64,000 bases of DNA from assembly GCF_921293095.1 (NCBI RefSeq), contig NC_060248.1:76577243-76641242 (forward strand), in the 5' to 3' direction. Numbering within the stretch: position 1 is the stretch's first letter; each line of letters begins with the position of its first letter. The stretch is from Ischnura elegans (lineage: Eukaryota > Arthropoda > Insecta > Odonata > Coenagrionidae). Positions 12,323 to 24,430 of this stretch are shown here, one piece after another. A program made the position numbers and the translations under genes. The notes below the pieces were generated by a model. That model was not told the DNA's origin. It ran no database searches and was given only the letters and a program-made list of their open reading frames with translations.

Positions 12323-12584
12323 ATGAAGTTCGCCATTAAAAAAAAATTTGACCGAACCCGGATCTCACATTTGCCGGTCAGGCGTGTTTGCCAGTTACAC
12401 CACCAAACTCTGATAAAATGCCTTGGTGTGGCTAACACGCCTGATAGGCAATTGGGACTTCCGGATATTTTTTCATAATTTTTCAAAATATTTTTTCAAG
12501 GTGAACTTCATCTTTTGGTGTATTTGATGTTGCATCCGTGCGCGCGACCGCGAATTAAGTCACTTGTTTCATGCAGTATTGGTA
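12323..12584. mobile_element. Fold-back dimer of the tRNA-derived SINE
   Basis: The left arm (12323-12404) carries a tRNA-like head in minus orientation: CCGGATCTCACATTTGCCGG, then GTCAGGCGTG and GCCAGTTACACCACC. The right arm (12425-12511) carries the same parts inverted: GGTGTGGCTAACACGCCTGA, then ATTGGGACTTCCGGAT and GGTGAACTTCAT. Beyond it, 12512-12584 matches the SINE body of 2981-3143 in reverse, ending CATGCAG. The two arms meet around a ~20-base centre. The single-stranded form or RNA would fold into a long hairpin. Confidence 0.7.
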
Positions 12585-13690
12585 TTATGCTTTCATTATA
12601 ACTTCGCCAGAATTTTACCGCGAAGGCTAATTAGCATAGACCATCGCCCACTTTTTCAGCAGCAGTTACTAATTTTGGCAGTTTCTATCTCAGTTTCAAC
12701 ACTTTTAACTGTACCCAATTCCTATAAAAGAAATACTAGCGTAGGCACGTGAACAACAAACGTGAGTTTATGTTGAAACATTCAGAGGTGGTGTGGTGGA
12801 TCAACTGAAATATTGTACGCAGCCTGGTTAAATAAATTTAAAGGTCGACGAATTTTGAAAATGATTGTATATAAGTAAATTTATTCAACATCTATTTTTT
12901 AGTTTACATTCAATCTCCGTTCCAGTATAATCAGATTATCTCAATTTAACCACTTCAAGAGGACGTTTTTGGGTAAAATTTTAGGATGCTAACCGTGTTA
13001 TTATATTTTAGAATATTATAATTATCCATCAATTCGAGATGGGAGAGCCTTTATGCTTTTTGACGATGATTCACATAAAATTTCATTGAAATTTAGGTAT
13101 TTTAAGGCTTCAGTCTACCCCTTTTGTCAAAATAATACCAACTGGCATCCTATTATTTTGATTGTATTGTCATCCGGCATAAGTTTTCGTTAATATATAT
13201 AAAACGGAAATATTTCATCCAACCATCTCTCCCATTGATATTATTGAAAAATAATTGTATTTAGAATTTCAATAAATAGACTATCAGTTTTAAGTGTATG
13301 ACAGCTATTTTTGCCCAGGTAGTATTTTATTTTTCTTCGTTGGTTAAATTTCAACTTGTAAGAAGTGAGTAATTGGGAATATGAGTATCCTCACAACAAA
13401 TCTTTGAAAAAAGCTTAGACGGCTAATTATTTCGGCGTCTCTCATCAATAATTGATGTTGAGGGAAAAATAAATCCTAGGAAAACTGAATGCACTTAAAT
13501 ACAAGTGAAACATACTTCGAATATTAAATCTATATTAGATTATTCTTATTAACTTTAGGTTTTAATTTACACCGTTTCGTATGATATATTTTAAAATATG
13601 TATTTTATTTAGTATTCCTGAGAATTAATCAGGTTAAATTCTTGACCCCGGGAAATATTTTTCGTTAGTATCTTTTAGGACTTTTGTGTG
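12585..13690. other. Gene-free AT-rich DNA
   Basis: Nothing identifiable is seen apart from AT-rich runs. Confidence 0.4.
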
Positions 13691-13704
13691 ACAGGAAAAC
13701 AGCA

Positions 13705-14029
13705 AGAATTCTGAGGGTTCAAGGCGAACCCTGCTAAGGGTACAACGCACCGGGGCCCGGAACCAAGCCCGAGGCTTATACGCCAGGACACCCGGGGAGG
13801 GGCTGGAGAGGAAGGAAAAAGGAAAGAGGCGCCGTCGCGATCGGAGCCCGCCGACGCCTCCAGGGAAAGGAAAGGAATGGAAGGGAGGGAAATAGGGATT
13901 AGGCACTCCAGCGCTATAGAAGCGAAGGAGGCCCTACCTAGCGAAACCAAGCATACGCAATTTTTCTTCTACCAATTCTAGTAGATTTTCCTATGAGGAA
14001 GAAAAATCTATCGATCGAATCGGTAGATA
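13705..14029 (+). mobile_element. 325-bp GC-rich insertion with 14-bp target duplication
   Basis: ACAGGAAAACAGCA occurs at 13691-13704 and again at 14030-14043, directly flanking the segment. This is the size of target duplication expected from target-primed reverse transcription. The insert is strikingly GC-rich (GGGGCCCGG, GACACCCGGGGAGGGG, GGAGCCCGCCGACGCC) in AT-rich surroundings, and ends in an AT-rich folded tail (see 13970-14029). No A box, B box or coding frame is recognised. It could be a SINE or the 5'-truncated 3' end of a LINE; the orientation is inferred from the tail. Confidence 0.65.
13970..14029 (+). repeat. Folded 3' tail, copy A
   Basis: The tail forms three short potential hairpins: TTCTAC with GTAGA; a TTTTCC/GGAAGAAAA-type hairpin around CCTATGAGG; and TCTATCGAT pairing with ATCGGTAGA. 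It ends in GATA at the target duplication. A second copy with the same core (TTCCTATGAGGAAG) and an equivalent final hairpin is at 29708-29773. In the last stem the two copies differ in sequence but both keep pairing. Confidence 0.55.
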
Positions 14030-14043
14030 ACAGGAAAACAGCA

Positions 14044-16185
14044 GTATCATTTTGGATGTGGTGATAAAAATTATAATTATTATGAACCAAATATCATTTC
14101 GGATTCCGGCTTAAATATTTTCTGTACGCCCAAGCTCTCTATCCCGTAAAAATACGTAGTTTAGACTACAAATTGTTCTGTTAGCCGCTGATGCATTGGT
14201 GTGGTGTTCAAGGCCCTTTATATCTTGATACGGTATTTTTTTGCTGGTTTACAGGTACAATTATACTCCTCTGAGTCCTGCTCCCCTTATTTCACCCCGT
14301 CTTTCATATTACTTCACCCGTCTCCACATGCTTCCCTCCCACGGCTCGCACAAACCTTTTCCATACCCTCGGCACGAGTTCAACTCCCTGTTCCCGTCTT
14401 TCTTTTTTCCGCGACGGGTTTTCAGCGGATCTCTCCCCCTCAGAGAAGCAAAGGGACCCTCACTCCGTAAGAGGCTGAAGATTCCCTAAAATTGATTTTA
14501 CATCTGTTGGCTCGGAATAGGATCGTTGATGTTCTCATCCGCGTTTCGGTCCGCGCTTCACGCCTCCCTCCCTTTTCCCACAATTCCTCCGGTGCCGTAA
14601 TGCGCGGGAAACACACACACACACGCACACTGCCTCACAAACACAAACTGTGGATCCGCGCGCCCACCTTCTGTCCCATCTTTCCCTCTCTATCTCCTCC
14701 AACTTCATTCCACCGCGAGGAGGCCTGTGGGTACATAGTGCTGGAACGCATCCTACGTGGATTTTGGACCCTCGGATATTCGGGAGCATTGGCAAATGGG
14801 TTTTCTGGCGTATCCTCGTTCTATTCCCCTTAAAAAAATGAAGTGAATCTCGCGATGACGATTTCTTTCATGGCATTGAGGGCTTGAGATTATTTTTTCC
14901 ATTGTCCTGTAGGGTCAAATTTGCGAGCGAAAAACTCTGCATGATTTCAGGTATTCCTGGTGGTGTAAATTCGTCTCCTCTCATCTAACTTCCAGTAATT
15001 CTCACGCAGGCCCTTGATTTTATATTGAAAAGTCCTACCTCGGTCCAGGAACTAATTCCATGCTTTGATAAATTCAAATAGATTTAAATTATGCCTTTCA
15101 TCATCTGGAATATTTTTGTATTGCTTTTGCGTTAACCAAACTTCAGGAAAAATTTGGGCCCTGGGCAAGTAATTGGTCGTACTAGGTAATTCATTTTTCT
15201 GTTAAGCGTGTGTAGTTGTATTTTTTTCGCTTTGGGTTATCTCAGAGCGAAAAAATACTGCAAGTTTTTTTTTCACTGCTTCAGTTGCATCCAATTGCCT
15301 AAGGTAGGAAATATGATTTCCTCACCATGGGATTATTTGGAAAATTGATTTTAACTTTCAATAAAATATAATAACATCAATGGCAAAAATAATCCAATAA
15401 TTCGTAACATAAAGTTATTTTATTTATTCTATTATGACAATAAAGAAAACTCGTAATCCGTTTTGAAATCTGAAGTTGAAATATATGATACAATGTAAAT
15501 GCATTGCATTTCGTTGCAGCAAAACTTTCCGGAACCAATAAGTGGGTCATTTCAAGTATAGAGCCAATTTTAATTTAATTTGAACTTTGACTGAACGAGA
15601 ATTTTAATGTTATTTATAGTGCGAGTCTTAATGTCTTCATACACTGGTGTTATATCGGTGAATTCTCTAATTGTTGTAAACTAAGTTGATGATAAATGCA
15701 ATAGTTATATTTTGTGCTTCTTTACTTGTTTAAAATTCCTAGGCGAGTTCGAGTGTACGTCGAGTTCCTCGTTTTACCACTTTTTTGCTGAGCGAAATAT
15801 TGTTCCCGATAATTTATAAACCTTTGTCGATATTGATAATATTGATTTTTCCAATTTAATATCTTTCTTTCCAAAATTTATCCAATATTTTTCGAATGAA
15901 CATGAAAAAATTAAAGAAGGCATAATTCTTTATGATGTGCAAAAGTCCATTTTTCCTACTTTGCAATTTTATGCCTCGGTAACATTTCAAAACTCGTTGA
16001 AAATTCAGTAATAAGATTTGAATCTGTTTTTAAATAATGCGGTATTTTTTATGTCGATATCTAGAATACTTTGGCCAGGCATCAGTATTTCTTGCAGAAA
16101 GGTGACTACACAAGGAACCTAGGTGTATGCAAAAAAAAATGTATTGAAGGTTTGCTGATTTTGTCATTTTTATAACGCAAAACGA
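14044..16185. other. Gene-free interval with C/T-rich block
   Basis: Bases 14270-14720 are C/T-rich and GC-rich, with a short (AC)n run at about 14610-14630. Overlapping open frames on both strands there are composition artefacts. The rest is AT-rich with no recognisable feature. Confidence 0.4.
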
Positions 16186-16506
16186 TTGATTTTGAATTCA
16201 ATGTTTGCGTTTGTGGATATATTTATTTTCACACTAATTATCTCATGGCTTCAATTTTTTAATTTCAATTTCCCTTGTTTCCAAGAAAAATCTTTTTCCA
16301 CCGTATTAACAATCTACTGTTTTTCAATCGTAGCTATTAGGAAAAGAATTTTGATTTCAATGATGTTTCCATGTGTTGAGGTATTTATTTTCACAGTAAT
16401 AAGCTCATGGATTTTTTAATTTTTTTTAACTTCAATTTCCCTTGTTTCCGAGAAAAACCTTTTTCCAACTTATTAAAAATCTATTGTTTTTCAATCGTAG
16501 CTATTC
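16186..16506. repeat. Diverged tandem duplication, period about 167 bases
   Basis: Two adjacent copies (about 16186-16339 and 16349-16506) share in order TTTATTTTCACA, CTCATGG, TTCAATTTCCCTTGTTTCC, GAAAAA, CTTTTTCCA and TTTTTCAATCGTAGCTATT. They differ by scattered substitutions and small indels. No coding potential is evident. Confidence 0.8.
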
Positions 16507-19122
16507 TCCCGCCAGACTCCCTCGCCAATTTGCTATGCTCCTTTTCAACGAAACGAGGAATACCCAAAAACAACGAGGTATCTCCATTCACGCCAAGGAG
16601 GAAAACTGAACGGCCATTCAGTCCGTCACGGTGTCATGGCCGCCAACGTACCTGTCAGGAGAACAGAAAGTAATATGGAGGCAATCGAAGAGATCCTTTT
16701 ATTCCTCGACGGCAGATTCGAGAACTACGCGATTTTTTTCTCCCCGTTGGACATGAGATGATGTGATAAATGCTTTTTCATTCGGGGGGCCTGCGGGAAA
16801 AAAATGTTTCATTGACGAAGAGGACCCGATAGAAACGCTCTGATGCCCTTTTTATTTATGATGGCGGATAATATTAGAAATCGTTGAAGAGTGATGATTG
16901 CAATCGAGCCGAAGGGAGAACCGTGTGGATTCAGCTGAAGAAAGGAGGGAGACGGGAAGCATTTGTGAGGACATTGAAAGTTTAAGGATGAGTAAGAGGA
17001 GAAGGGAACGGAAGAAGGAGAGGAGGGCGTTTGTGAACTGGAGGTTGATGCTGTATTAAATTTATCTCGATCATCTTTTAGGTTACATTAGTGATCGTAG
17101 CCGTGATTTGTTAAGGGTGAAATAGTTTCCAAACGCCTTTCCACTTTTCAGAAATTATTGCCTGTTACCATTATTTTCAATTATCTAAATCTTAAAGCAA
17201 GGTTCTTTCCTTTTTCTGTAGCTAACATCCTCTATTTTTAGTATTTTCTCCCAAAATACTGTCCCAGGATCAACAAGCGTCTTTCTGTATTTGAATTTTT
17301 TACCCAATTTTTATTTCGACGGATGAGAAACACCAATACAAGAAATTGTAAAATGGATATTGTTTCCGCATTTTACAATTCCTCAAAAAATCTACTAAAA
17401 AGCAAGCATCCCCAGGAATTATACGAATTGCAGCTGCTTTTATTTAGCTATTTTGTCGATATTAATGTGGATTCGATTGATTTATTTTAGTGGCAATGGC
17501 CGTGCTTTAAGAAGTGGAAATGTCGTATCATCATCCTATTTGGCTTTAAATTTTATTGACTTCATTTGCTATTTCCATTCTCAGGCGGTGAAAGGGTCTA
17601 CTTAGCTCCTTACTTTTTGGTGAAGCTTGTTCCAATGCTCGCATGATTTTTCAGAGTTTTCAGCTTTTAAACCTCTTAATACGCTGACATTTCCGTATGA
17701 TTTTTTTAAATGCAAAATACTGGTAATTATTCAAGCACCGAATCAGTCGCTCAAGTTGAGGGCCTTGCTGCCGTGCTGGACGAAGTATGAATGACAAAAA
17801 TGTCTCCCTATTTACCTTTTCACTCCCTTGGAATCATTGGATGTTTCTAGATTTGTACACAGTTCCATCTTTTGCTCAATTTGACATTATATACAGCTCT
17901 ATTAGTTCCGTAGCCATAAGTGTGCGTAGTATTTTTGTGTTTAAGTCCTCGGATAGGAATTAATAACTTATATTGGTCATATTTTATATTATTCCTGGTT
18001 CCGAAAATTAATGCCATTGTCATCACTCAAGTCATAAATAAAATACAACCAGAAAAAATCGCATATTTTTGTTATTGGTAGATGGAAAATGCTTGCATAA
18101 CTAACCTTGAAACTATTTGTTTCGCAAAAATCCCTAGGGTTTCCCATCATAACCCTATCCCCTTGGCCATAATAGCCTATATAAAAGTCTTGTAAATTGA
18201 ATATTACCCGCGAAGAGCTGGAACGAAGTACTTGTTTTTATATCGCACATTCGATTGAAATCCTTATAAAAAGAGCATAAAATGGTGTGGAGATTAACAA
18301 ATGGAGTTTTTCTCGTGATATTCGGAAACAGGCTGAGAATTGCTTGAAGGGCGTTCGACATGGGCCGATGGAAATGAATTCTGCGTGAGGGAACATGAGA
18401 CCACTAAAAGCGAGATCATTTCTCTTCTCTCCACTTTTCCGAAAAAAAATTCAGCTCACATCTTTTCCACCTTCGACGTTCGCACTCTATCGGCCGATGC
18501 GGAATTTATGAAGCTCCCAATCGAAATTCTACCTATTCCCTTTCCCTACTTGTACCCATTTCGCCTGGTCGGAGTATGATCACTTCAGTTAGAGAATGAA
18601 TCGCTGAACACCAAATCTCAATTGAGATTAAGCTTTCAAATTGATACTCCAAATCGTCCTATTACTTTGCGTGCCGATTTATAGGCCAATTTACTGGACG
18701 CACGACTTCAACAATGAATGATGTACGTGAATATTATAAAAATTGATAGATCACCTTAATAATTCCTAATTAGCATTAATAAAACAATATTAATACATGG
18801 TTTAGTGTATATTGTGTCATGTGTTACTTTGGTGTTCGTTACGTATTAATTTTTGCCCGATTCTCATCTTTTCTTTCTACATCATAATGAATTTGTATGG
18901 AAAATTATGTTATAAACTGAATCCATCACACATTATCATCTCCAATTCCTGTGTAGCCTCAAATTTTGCTGATGAAATATGACGCATAACAAAATGGGAA
19001 AATTTCCAAACATCAATATGATAATATTAAGATTTGAGAGAAATTTTGTTATTTTAATAATCGATATTACTTAGATTGGAACAAGTCACCTCAATGTTAT
19101 TTTAACAAATCAATCTACAAAT
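16507..19122. other. Gene-free interval
   Basis: Bases 16860-17040 are purine-rich. A perfect 12-bp inverted repeat with a 13-base loop (AATTGTAAAATG/CATTTTACAATT) lies at 17344-17380. No exon or element end is recognised. Confidence 0.4.
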
Positions 19123-19260
19123 TATTCTCATAACCTAATCGCGGGACATCACCAGAGATACTGGAAGACTTCTTTCTTTGGGTGGACACCGCGTACTTTC
19201 ACGATTTTCACATGCAATTTGGACTCTGCCTACTGAAGAAAATAAATTTTTCGTTAGAAA
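19123..19260. repeat. Diverged long repeat, copy 1
   Basis: Matches 20733-20865 in the same orientation. Shared blocks in order are TAACCTAAT, a GAAGACTTCT/GAAAAACTTCT block, CACTTGCA/CACATGCA and TTTGCCTACTGAAG or CTGCCTACTGAAG, then AAATA and TTTTT.CG. The similarity seems to extend weakly upstream, so this may be part of a larger old duplication or element. Confidence 0.55.
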
Positions 19261-20732
19261 TGTGCAAATTACTCCCTGAATATGCTCTCCGCCTATTTCA
19301 AGCACCCTTAAGTGAATGACAGCTAAGCAATTTTTCTCAAGCCCGTGGTAATATAACCCAGAGTACTTTGCATATTCAACTCCTCGTCAAATTCGTCTCC
19401 ATCGCTACTCCCACCGAAACGTGCTTCGCCCATGTCATACGTTTGAAATACCTCCGTGTTCCCCGGTGGCCTCAGGACGAGACGTGTCAGCGATCTGCGG
19501 TGCAGCGATGCTACAAAAGCGATACAGCGATGTTCAAAACCACAGCGACAGGTGAAGAGGCGATTGAATTTTGTAGGTTCCGGTGGTAGGGTCGCGCAGT
19601 TGACCGGAAGGTTGCGGGTTAAAAGCTAGTTGAATTCTAAATGCTCCCGCACCTCAAAAAACTTCCCGAAACGGTTTTTATTTTATCATATATGTACGCT
19701 GGAATTCTACAAAGAGATGACTCAAAAAACTATCTTTTCTCTGATTTTTTTAATATCAGGTACTGCCGATCATTAAAAGGAGAAATATTGAATGGGGGCG
19801 TCCACTAAGTCCCTACCGCAGAACTTTTAAAGAGGGCATTGAATTATTAATGCCTCCGTGATAAAACAAATCTGGGTTATTTTGTTCATCAGGGATTGCG
19901 ATTGAGCATGATTTACGGAAAATTTTGTTAATATATGACGAGAACCACGCTTGCGGAGAATTACAACTCAAGTGGTAGTAGACCACGGGATACAAACAAC
20001 ACTGAAACTATAATTCCAAGGAAAATTAATTCCAGTGCGTTCATGTTTGAAAAATCTATGTTTCATTCGTGATCAAAGGATTTTGATTGTTTTCTTCAAA
20101 AAGCTCGAAAATTGGACTTGAAGAAATGGAAATGTTACGGAGAAAAAGAAAAAAGACTAGTTTTCGTGAAAGGATTGCAAAAAGTAGAACTTCCTTCGGT
20201 GAATAAAAGTTGTATTCTAAGAAATTTTGTATGAAGAGATTTTGCTTTGCCTTAGATATTTACTTGTATTACTTATTATGACTTAATAAGTTAGTTATTC
20301 ATTAAAATTACCATTTGGAAAAAATACATTTAATTTAATACCTCTAAATAATATAGAGCACCTATTTATTCTTCTATAAGTACCTCTGTCGACCGATTAA
20401 TGCAAAGATGCGTTTTCAAGACCACCACCACATCTCAATGATTATAGTTTACACATTCGAAAATGGTATAATATATGTTTAATTATTTGAAAACACATAA
20501 ATTATGTATGAACATAAAGGGACAGTAAACACAGTAAAACACCCATGTTTGCCTCTTAATATGAGACAATAGAATTTTGTCCGGAAAAGCACTCCCCAGG
20601 CCACTATGCCGCGGCGGCAGAAAGTACTGCGACGCAGAAAGCATGTATATGCGATATGCTCACATCCAATTTTCTATCTCAATAATTATTTTTTAAGTCA
20701 TCATATTGTTATTTTAAAACCACGTCACAAAA
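19261..20732. other. Gene-free interval with tRNA-like trace
   Basis: At 19585-19625 a stretch reading GGTAGGGTCGCGCAGTTGACC, split here as GGTAGGGTCGCG and CAGTTGACC, followed by GGTTGCGGGTT, is reminiscent of a SINE head, but the B box is imperfect. Nothing else is identifiable. Confidence 0.3.
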
Positions 20733-20865
20733 GACTCTAATAACCTAATTGCTGAACACTCCTAGAGTAATACTGAAAAACTTCTATTTTTGAGCGTACC
20801 CCATTTACTTCCACGGGATTTCCACTTGCATTGTGAACTTTGCCTACTGAAGCAAATAGGTTTTT
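20733..20865. repeat. Diverged long repeat, copy 2
   Basis: Second copy of the repeat at 19123-19260, about 1.6 kb downstream and in the same orientation. The clearest shared block is TTTGCCTACTGAAGCAAATA near its end. Confidence 0.55.
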
Positions 20866-23800
20866 ACGTTGACAACATGACTATATTAACAAAATAAACG
20901 TCTTTTAAATTATATTAATGTCCAACAGTAACAGTTTAATAGCTATGTTGATCATTTAATTTAATTTTATTATTTTATCAAAAAACTGTATCCGATTATA
21001 CGCATGAAATGGGTTACGAGTGAAATGCATATTGCATTGCCGCCACCTTTTTTTTGCATGGAGATGGAGTTTGGAAGTGAAACCGTTTTTACTCCCGCGA
21101 GATAATTTGGTATGGATCATCAAGCAAGTACAGATGTACATGTTTTTAATTAAGCATTATTCGTCGAAAATAGGGACGTAAAGTGGGATATCTTCTACTC
21201 TTTGTGTAGTTTTGTAATTCGTCCGACCGTATAATGATTCCAAGATTCCAACTTGCGTTCTCATTTAAATTCACTGACCTTGCAGTAAATGCACTTGCAT
21301 TGTCACAAACTGAAATACGAAAACGCATATAATATTTTTCCTGCATTCTTATTGCACACAATTCCTTCGTCCTCCTGAAGTTTTTGATCATTCAAGATGG
21401 TTTCATTCTGCATTAATTCTGGTAATCCAGGCTCTGCGGAGTTCTTGATGACTTTTTCACCCATTCTCTATTTTTTAAATAAGATACCTACCGACTTTGT
21501 CTATTACACTTATCGCCTTTTTAAGTATATTTTTTTAAATTAATCTTTTCATACAACGGAGGAAAAACTATGTCAGAACCAACTAAACTGCATAACCTTT
21601 TCTTCATGCCTGCCTCTAATATTACCATTTGCAATAAAAATCGCCCATCAGCGTTATTATCGAAGTTAATTTTGTGGGAACCATTCTTTTATCTAATTTA
21701 TCCACAGTGAAAGGCATCATACAGGGTTTTATAACTGTATACTTGCGATGCAGTATTTTCAAGTACTTTTAATTTCTTTTGGTTTTATTTTACTCATGAC
21801 CATCTGGTTCATAGAAAGAAAGCGGTAGAAGAAGTGAAACTCATTTAAATTTGAAATATAAAATATGAGCTTGAATATAAATAGCCAATGTGAAATTTCA
21901 TTTAGCTCAATACTTCATTGAACAGCTCTTTTTGAAGACATCAAAAAATTAAAGAAGGCCGTTTCAGGTTTTCTCTCTTTCAAGGCCCACGAAGTAATAG
22001 CACTGAAGTGGATTATTCCAATGGCAATGCTCTATCCGTGAACCATTATATTTAGCGTGACTAGACTCCTTTTCTACATTTTACCAAGTTACTCCATCAC
22101 ATTTTCATCTAAAATAAGATGGAGTAACTAAGCCTATATTTCAAGTTGTAAAACATGTTTTTTTCTTAAAATTTTTTTTATAAAATTGAAATGCTTTGTG
22201 CTTGAGAAAAGTTTGATAGACACATCGTAACATTGCCTTTTTTATTCTCATTTACCAGTCGATGAAAAGCCAATTATGCAAAATACTGCTACACTGATAA
22301 ACGAATTGGTGAAGCGATGCGGGTACAAAGAATGTGGATATCATTACAGTATGCAAGTTTTTTGTTTGACATTTTTCAAGTTGCTGTGGAGTGGAATTCT
22401 CCTGTCTTTGCATTGGAGGTTGTATGTCAGATTAATGCTTCATAAATCCTCTCACTTAAGTTACGTATAGTATTTGATTGCTGCTTTAGGCTTTGCGATC
22501 GCAACTCTCAAGGCTATTTTTTTATCTGATGCATAGCAATGACCCATAATGCCATGTATACATGATTCATCTCTACTTATTTTTATGCGGTCCACGTGTT
22601 ACATTTATTTTTCGGATTATGATAATAAAACGTCGTCCGTCAGTGCTCAGAGGGCTTAAGTTATTACTTTAAGCCGTTGAAATTCGTATTTAGACAGAGA
22701 CTAGATAATAAAATGTGTTTATTTATTGGTGACCACAAAATCGAATGACCTATTTATCACAAAAGTCTTTTTCAAAACAAAAGATTTTTGGTAGAATTTC
22801 ACCTTCTCAGTCAAAATGGTGCTTCAGTCGGTTAAATAGACTTCATTAAAGGATTTGCTTCCTTCGACAAACCAATATACTCGTACTTAACGGGGGAAAT
22901 AATCCCTAATTCTTATATGAGATGGCCTCAAAAAATATATATAAGTTTTCAGCGTATATTCATTCAGCATATTTTCAAAAGAGCAATTTTTTACCAAATA
23001 AACTGACTAGAGCGCAATATCCACAGTTTATATAATATAATATAATCAATACACAGGGCCGGTAAATATTGAGTAAAATATAAGTAGTTAGGTGATTATA
23101 ACCTCCAATACTAAGCTCAATTTATTTTTAATTCCATTAACTTGAAAAATTAATGCCATTTCATAAAAATAAAATTTCGACGCAGTAGAACTTCTGTCAT
23201 TCTGTCATTAGGTGTCAATTCTTCAGCATTCTCATCTGTGTTACCACACTCCACCGTCTAATGCTCCCCAAAAATTCTACCAGCTACCACCCTTTTGCTT
23301 TTCTTGTTACCTAGCAGAACGTGCGCCATTTGTCTCAGATTCCAACAAAATTCACGAATTTGTTTTCTACCCTCTCCTGCTATCCCACGCGCTACTATTT
23401 GGCTCGTTATTACTGAATCCAACTCGTTCGTGATGCTGAAAGGGTATTGCGGAGTAATTGGAACTCAGTCGCACAAGATATCTGATATCAACCTAATACT
23501 CTGCTCGCTTCCTCTTGAATGTATTTTCTTTCCCTAGTAATTTTATTTTATCACCCCGGTCTCATTATCCACATTCCTATTCACGGAACAACGGAACAGT
23601 AGCCAATAATGATGCACGCATATGTAAATACAGGAAATACGCTTATTAGTGATAATTTATGTGTCAGCATTTTCTTTAATTTGCAATTACTACTCCTTAC
23701 TGAAAGTAGCCCCTCAGAAAAGATGATTTTATGTCGATTCTTTTGTTTTATATTCAAGAGATAATACATATTCTAATTCAAAAATACCTCCAGTAATAGA

Positions 23801-24365
23801 ATATATCAGTTTCAAGCTTGAAAGAGGATGTTTCAGTGTCCTTTTCCCCTGTAGTTGATCATTGGGCTAATGCTTGATTATCAAAAATAATAAAAGGAAT
23901 ACGCCTGGTTTTTTTTGCCCACTAAGCAGTGCCTCAGTTCCTCCAAAATTCAAAAGAAATATCTTATTCGATCATAAATAAATTCGATTCCTCTGCCTAT
24001 ATTTTGGGTGAAATTCTTCCCAGCCTGAATTTAAATAACTTGTTCTCCAACTTAAGCAAGAAATACTGCAAGTTTTCAAAAATATAGATCAATCTACGCC
24101 GAGTCACTTCTCTCATTGGCACAAATTCCGTCTCAGCTTGAATTTGGCTCGCGCTATAAAATTATTATCTTCATTTTTTGTATCTCAATTTGTTTTAGAC
24201 GACTTTGGCTAAAGGAAAATTATATTTCTACTTGTAAAGTGAGATGGCATTGAATTTCCTTTGACTCATTGTAAATATTCGTTATAAATCTTTTTGGAAA
24301 GGTTTAAACCCAATTTTTCTTCTATATGAAGGCATTTACTCGAAGTGTGAAAAATCATAAAATGA
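20866..24365. other. Gene-free AT-rich interval
   Basis: About 3.5 kb with no supported gene. A perfect 12-bp inverted repeat with a 19-base loop (AGTTACTCCATC/GATGGAGTAACT) is at 22087-22129. Open frames are short and motif-free. Confidence 0.4.
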
Positions 24366-24430
24366 ACATAATTTACCCTGATTGGGATTTGAGCCCGGAT
24401 CTCCCGGCTCCACGAATTAGAGAGATTTGG
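24366..24430 (-). repeat. tRNA-like SINE trace, minus strand
   Basis: On the minus strand the segment reads GTGGAGCCGGGAGATCCGGG followed by CTCAAATCCCAATCAGGG, resembling the anticodon-to-T-arm part of a tRNA-derived SINE head with a decayed B box. The 5' half and the SINE body are not clear. Confidence 0.4.

Noticed and set aside
14605..14632. (AC)n microsatellite
   Set aside because: Only a handful of units with interruptions; ordinary background.
16636..16761. 41-codon open frame starting MAANVPVRR
   Set aside because: Looks protein-like over part of its length but has no motif, homology cue or splice context; short enough to be chance.
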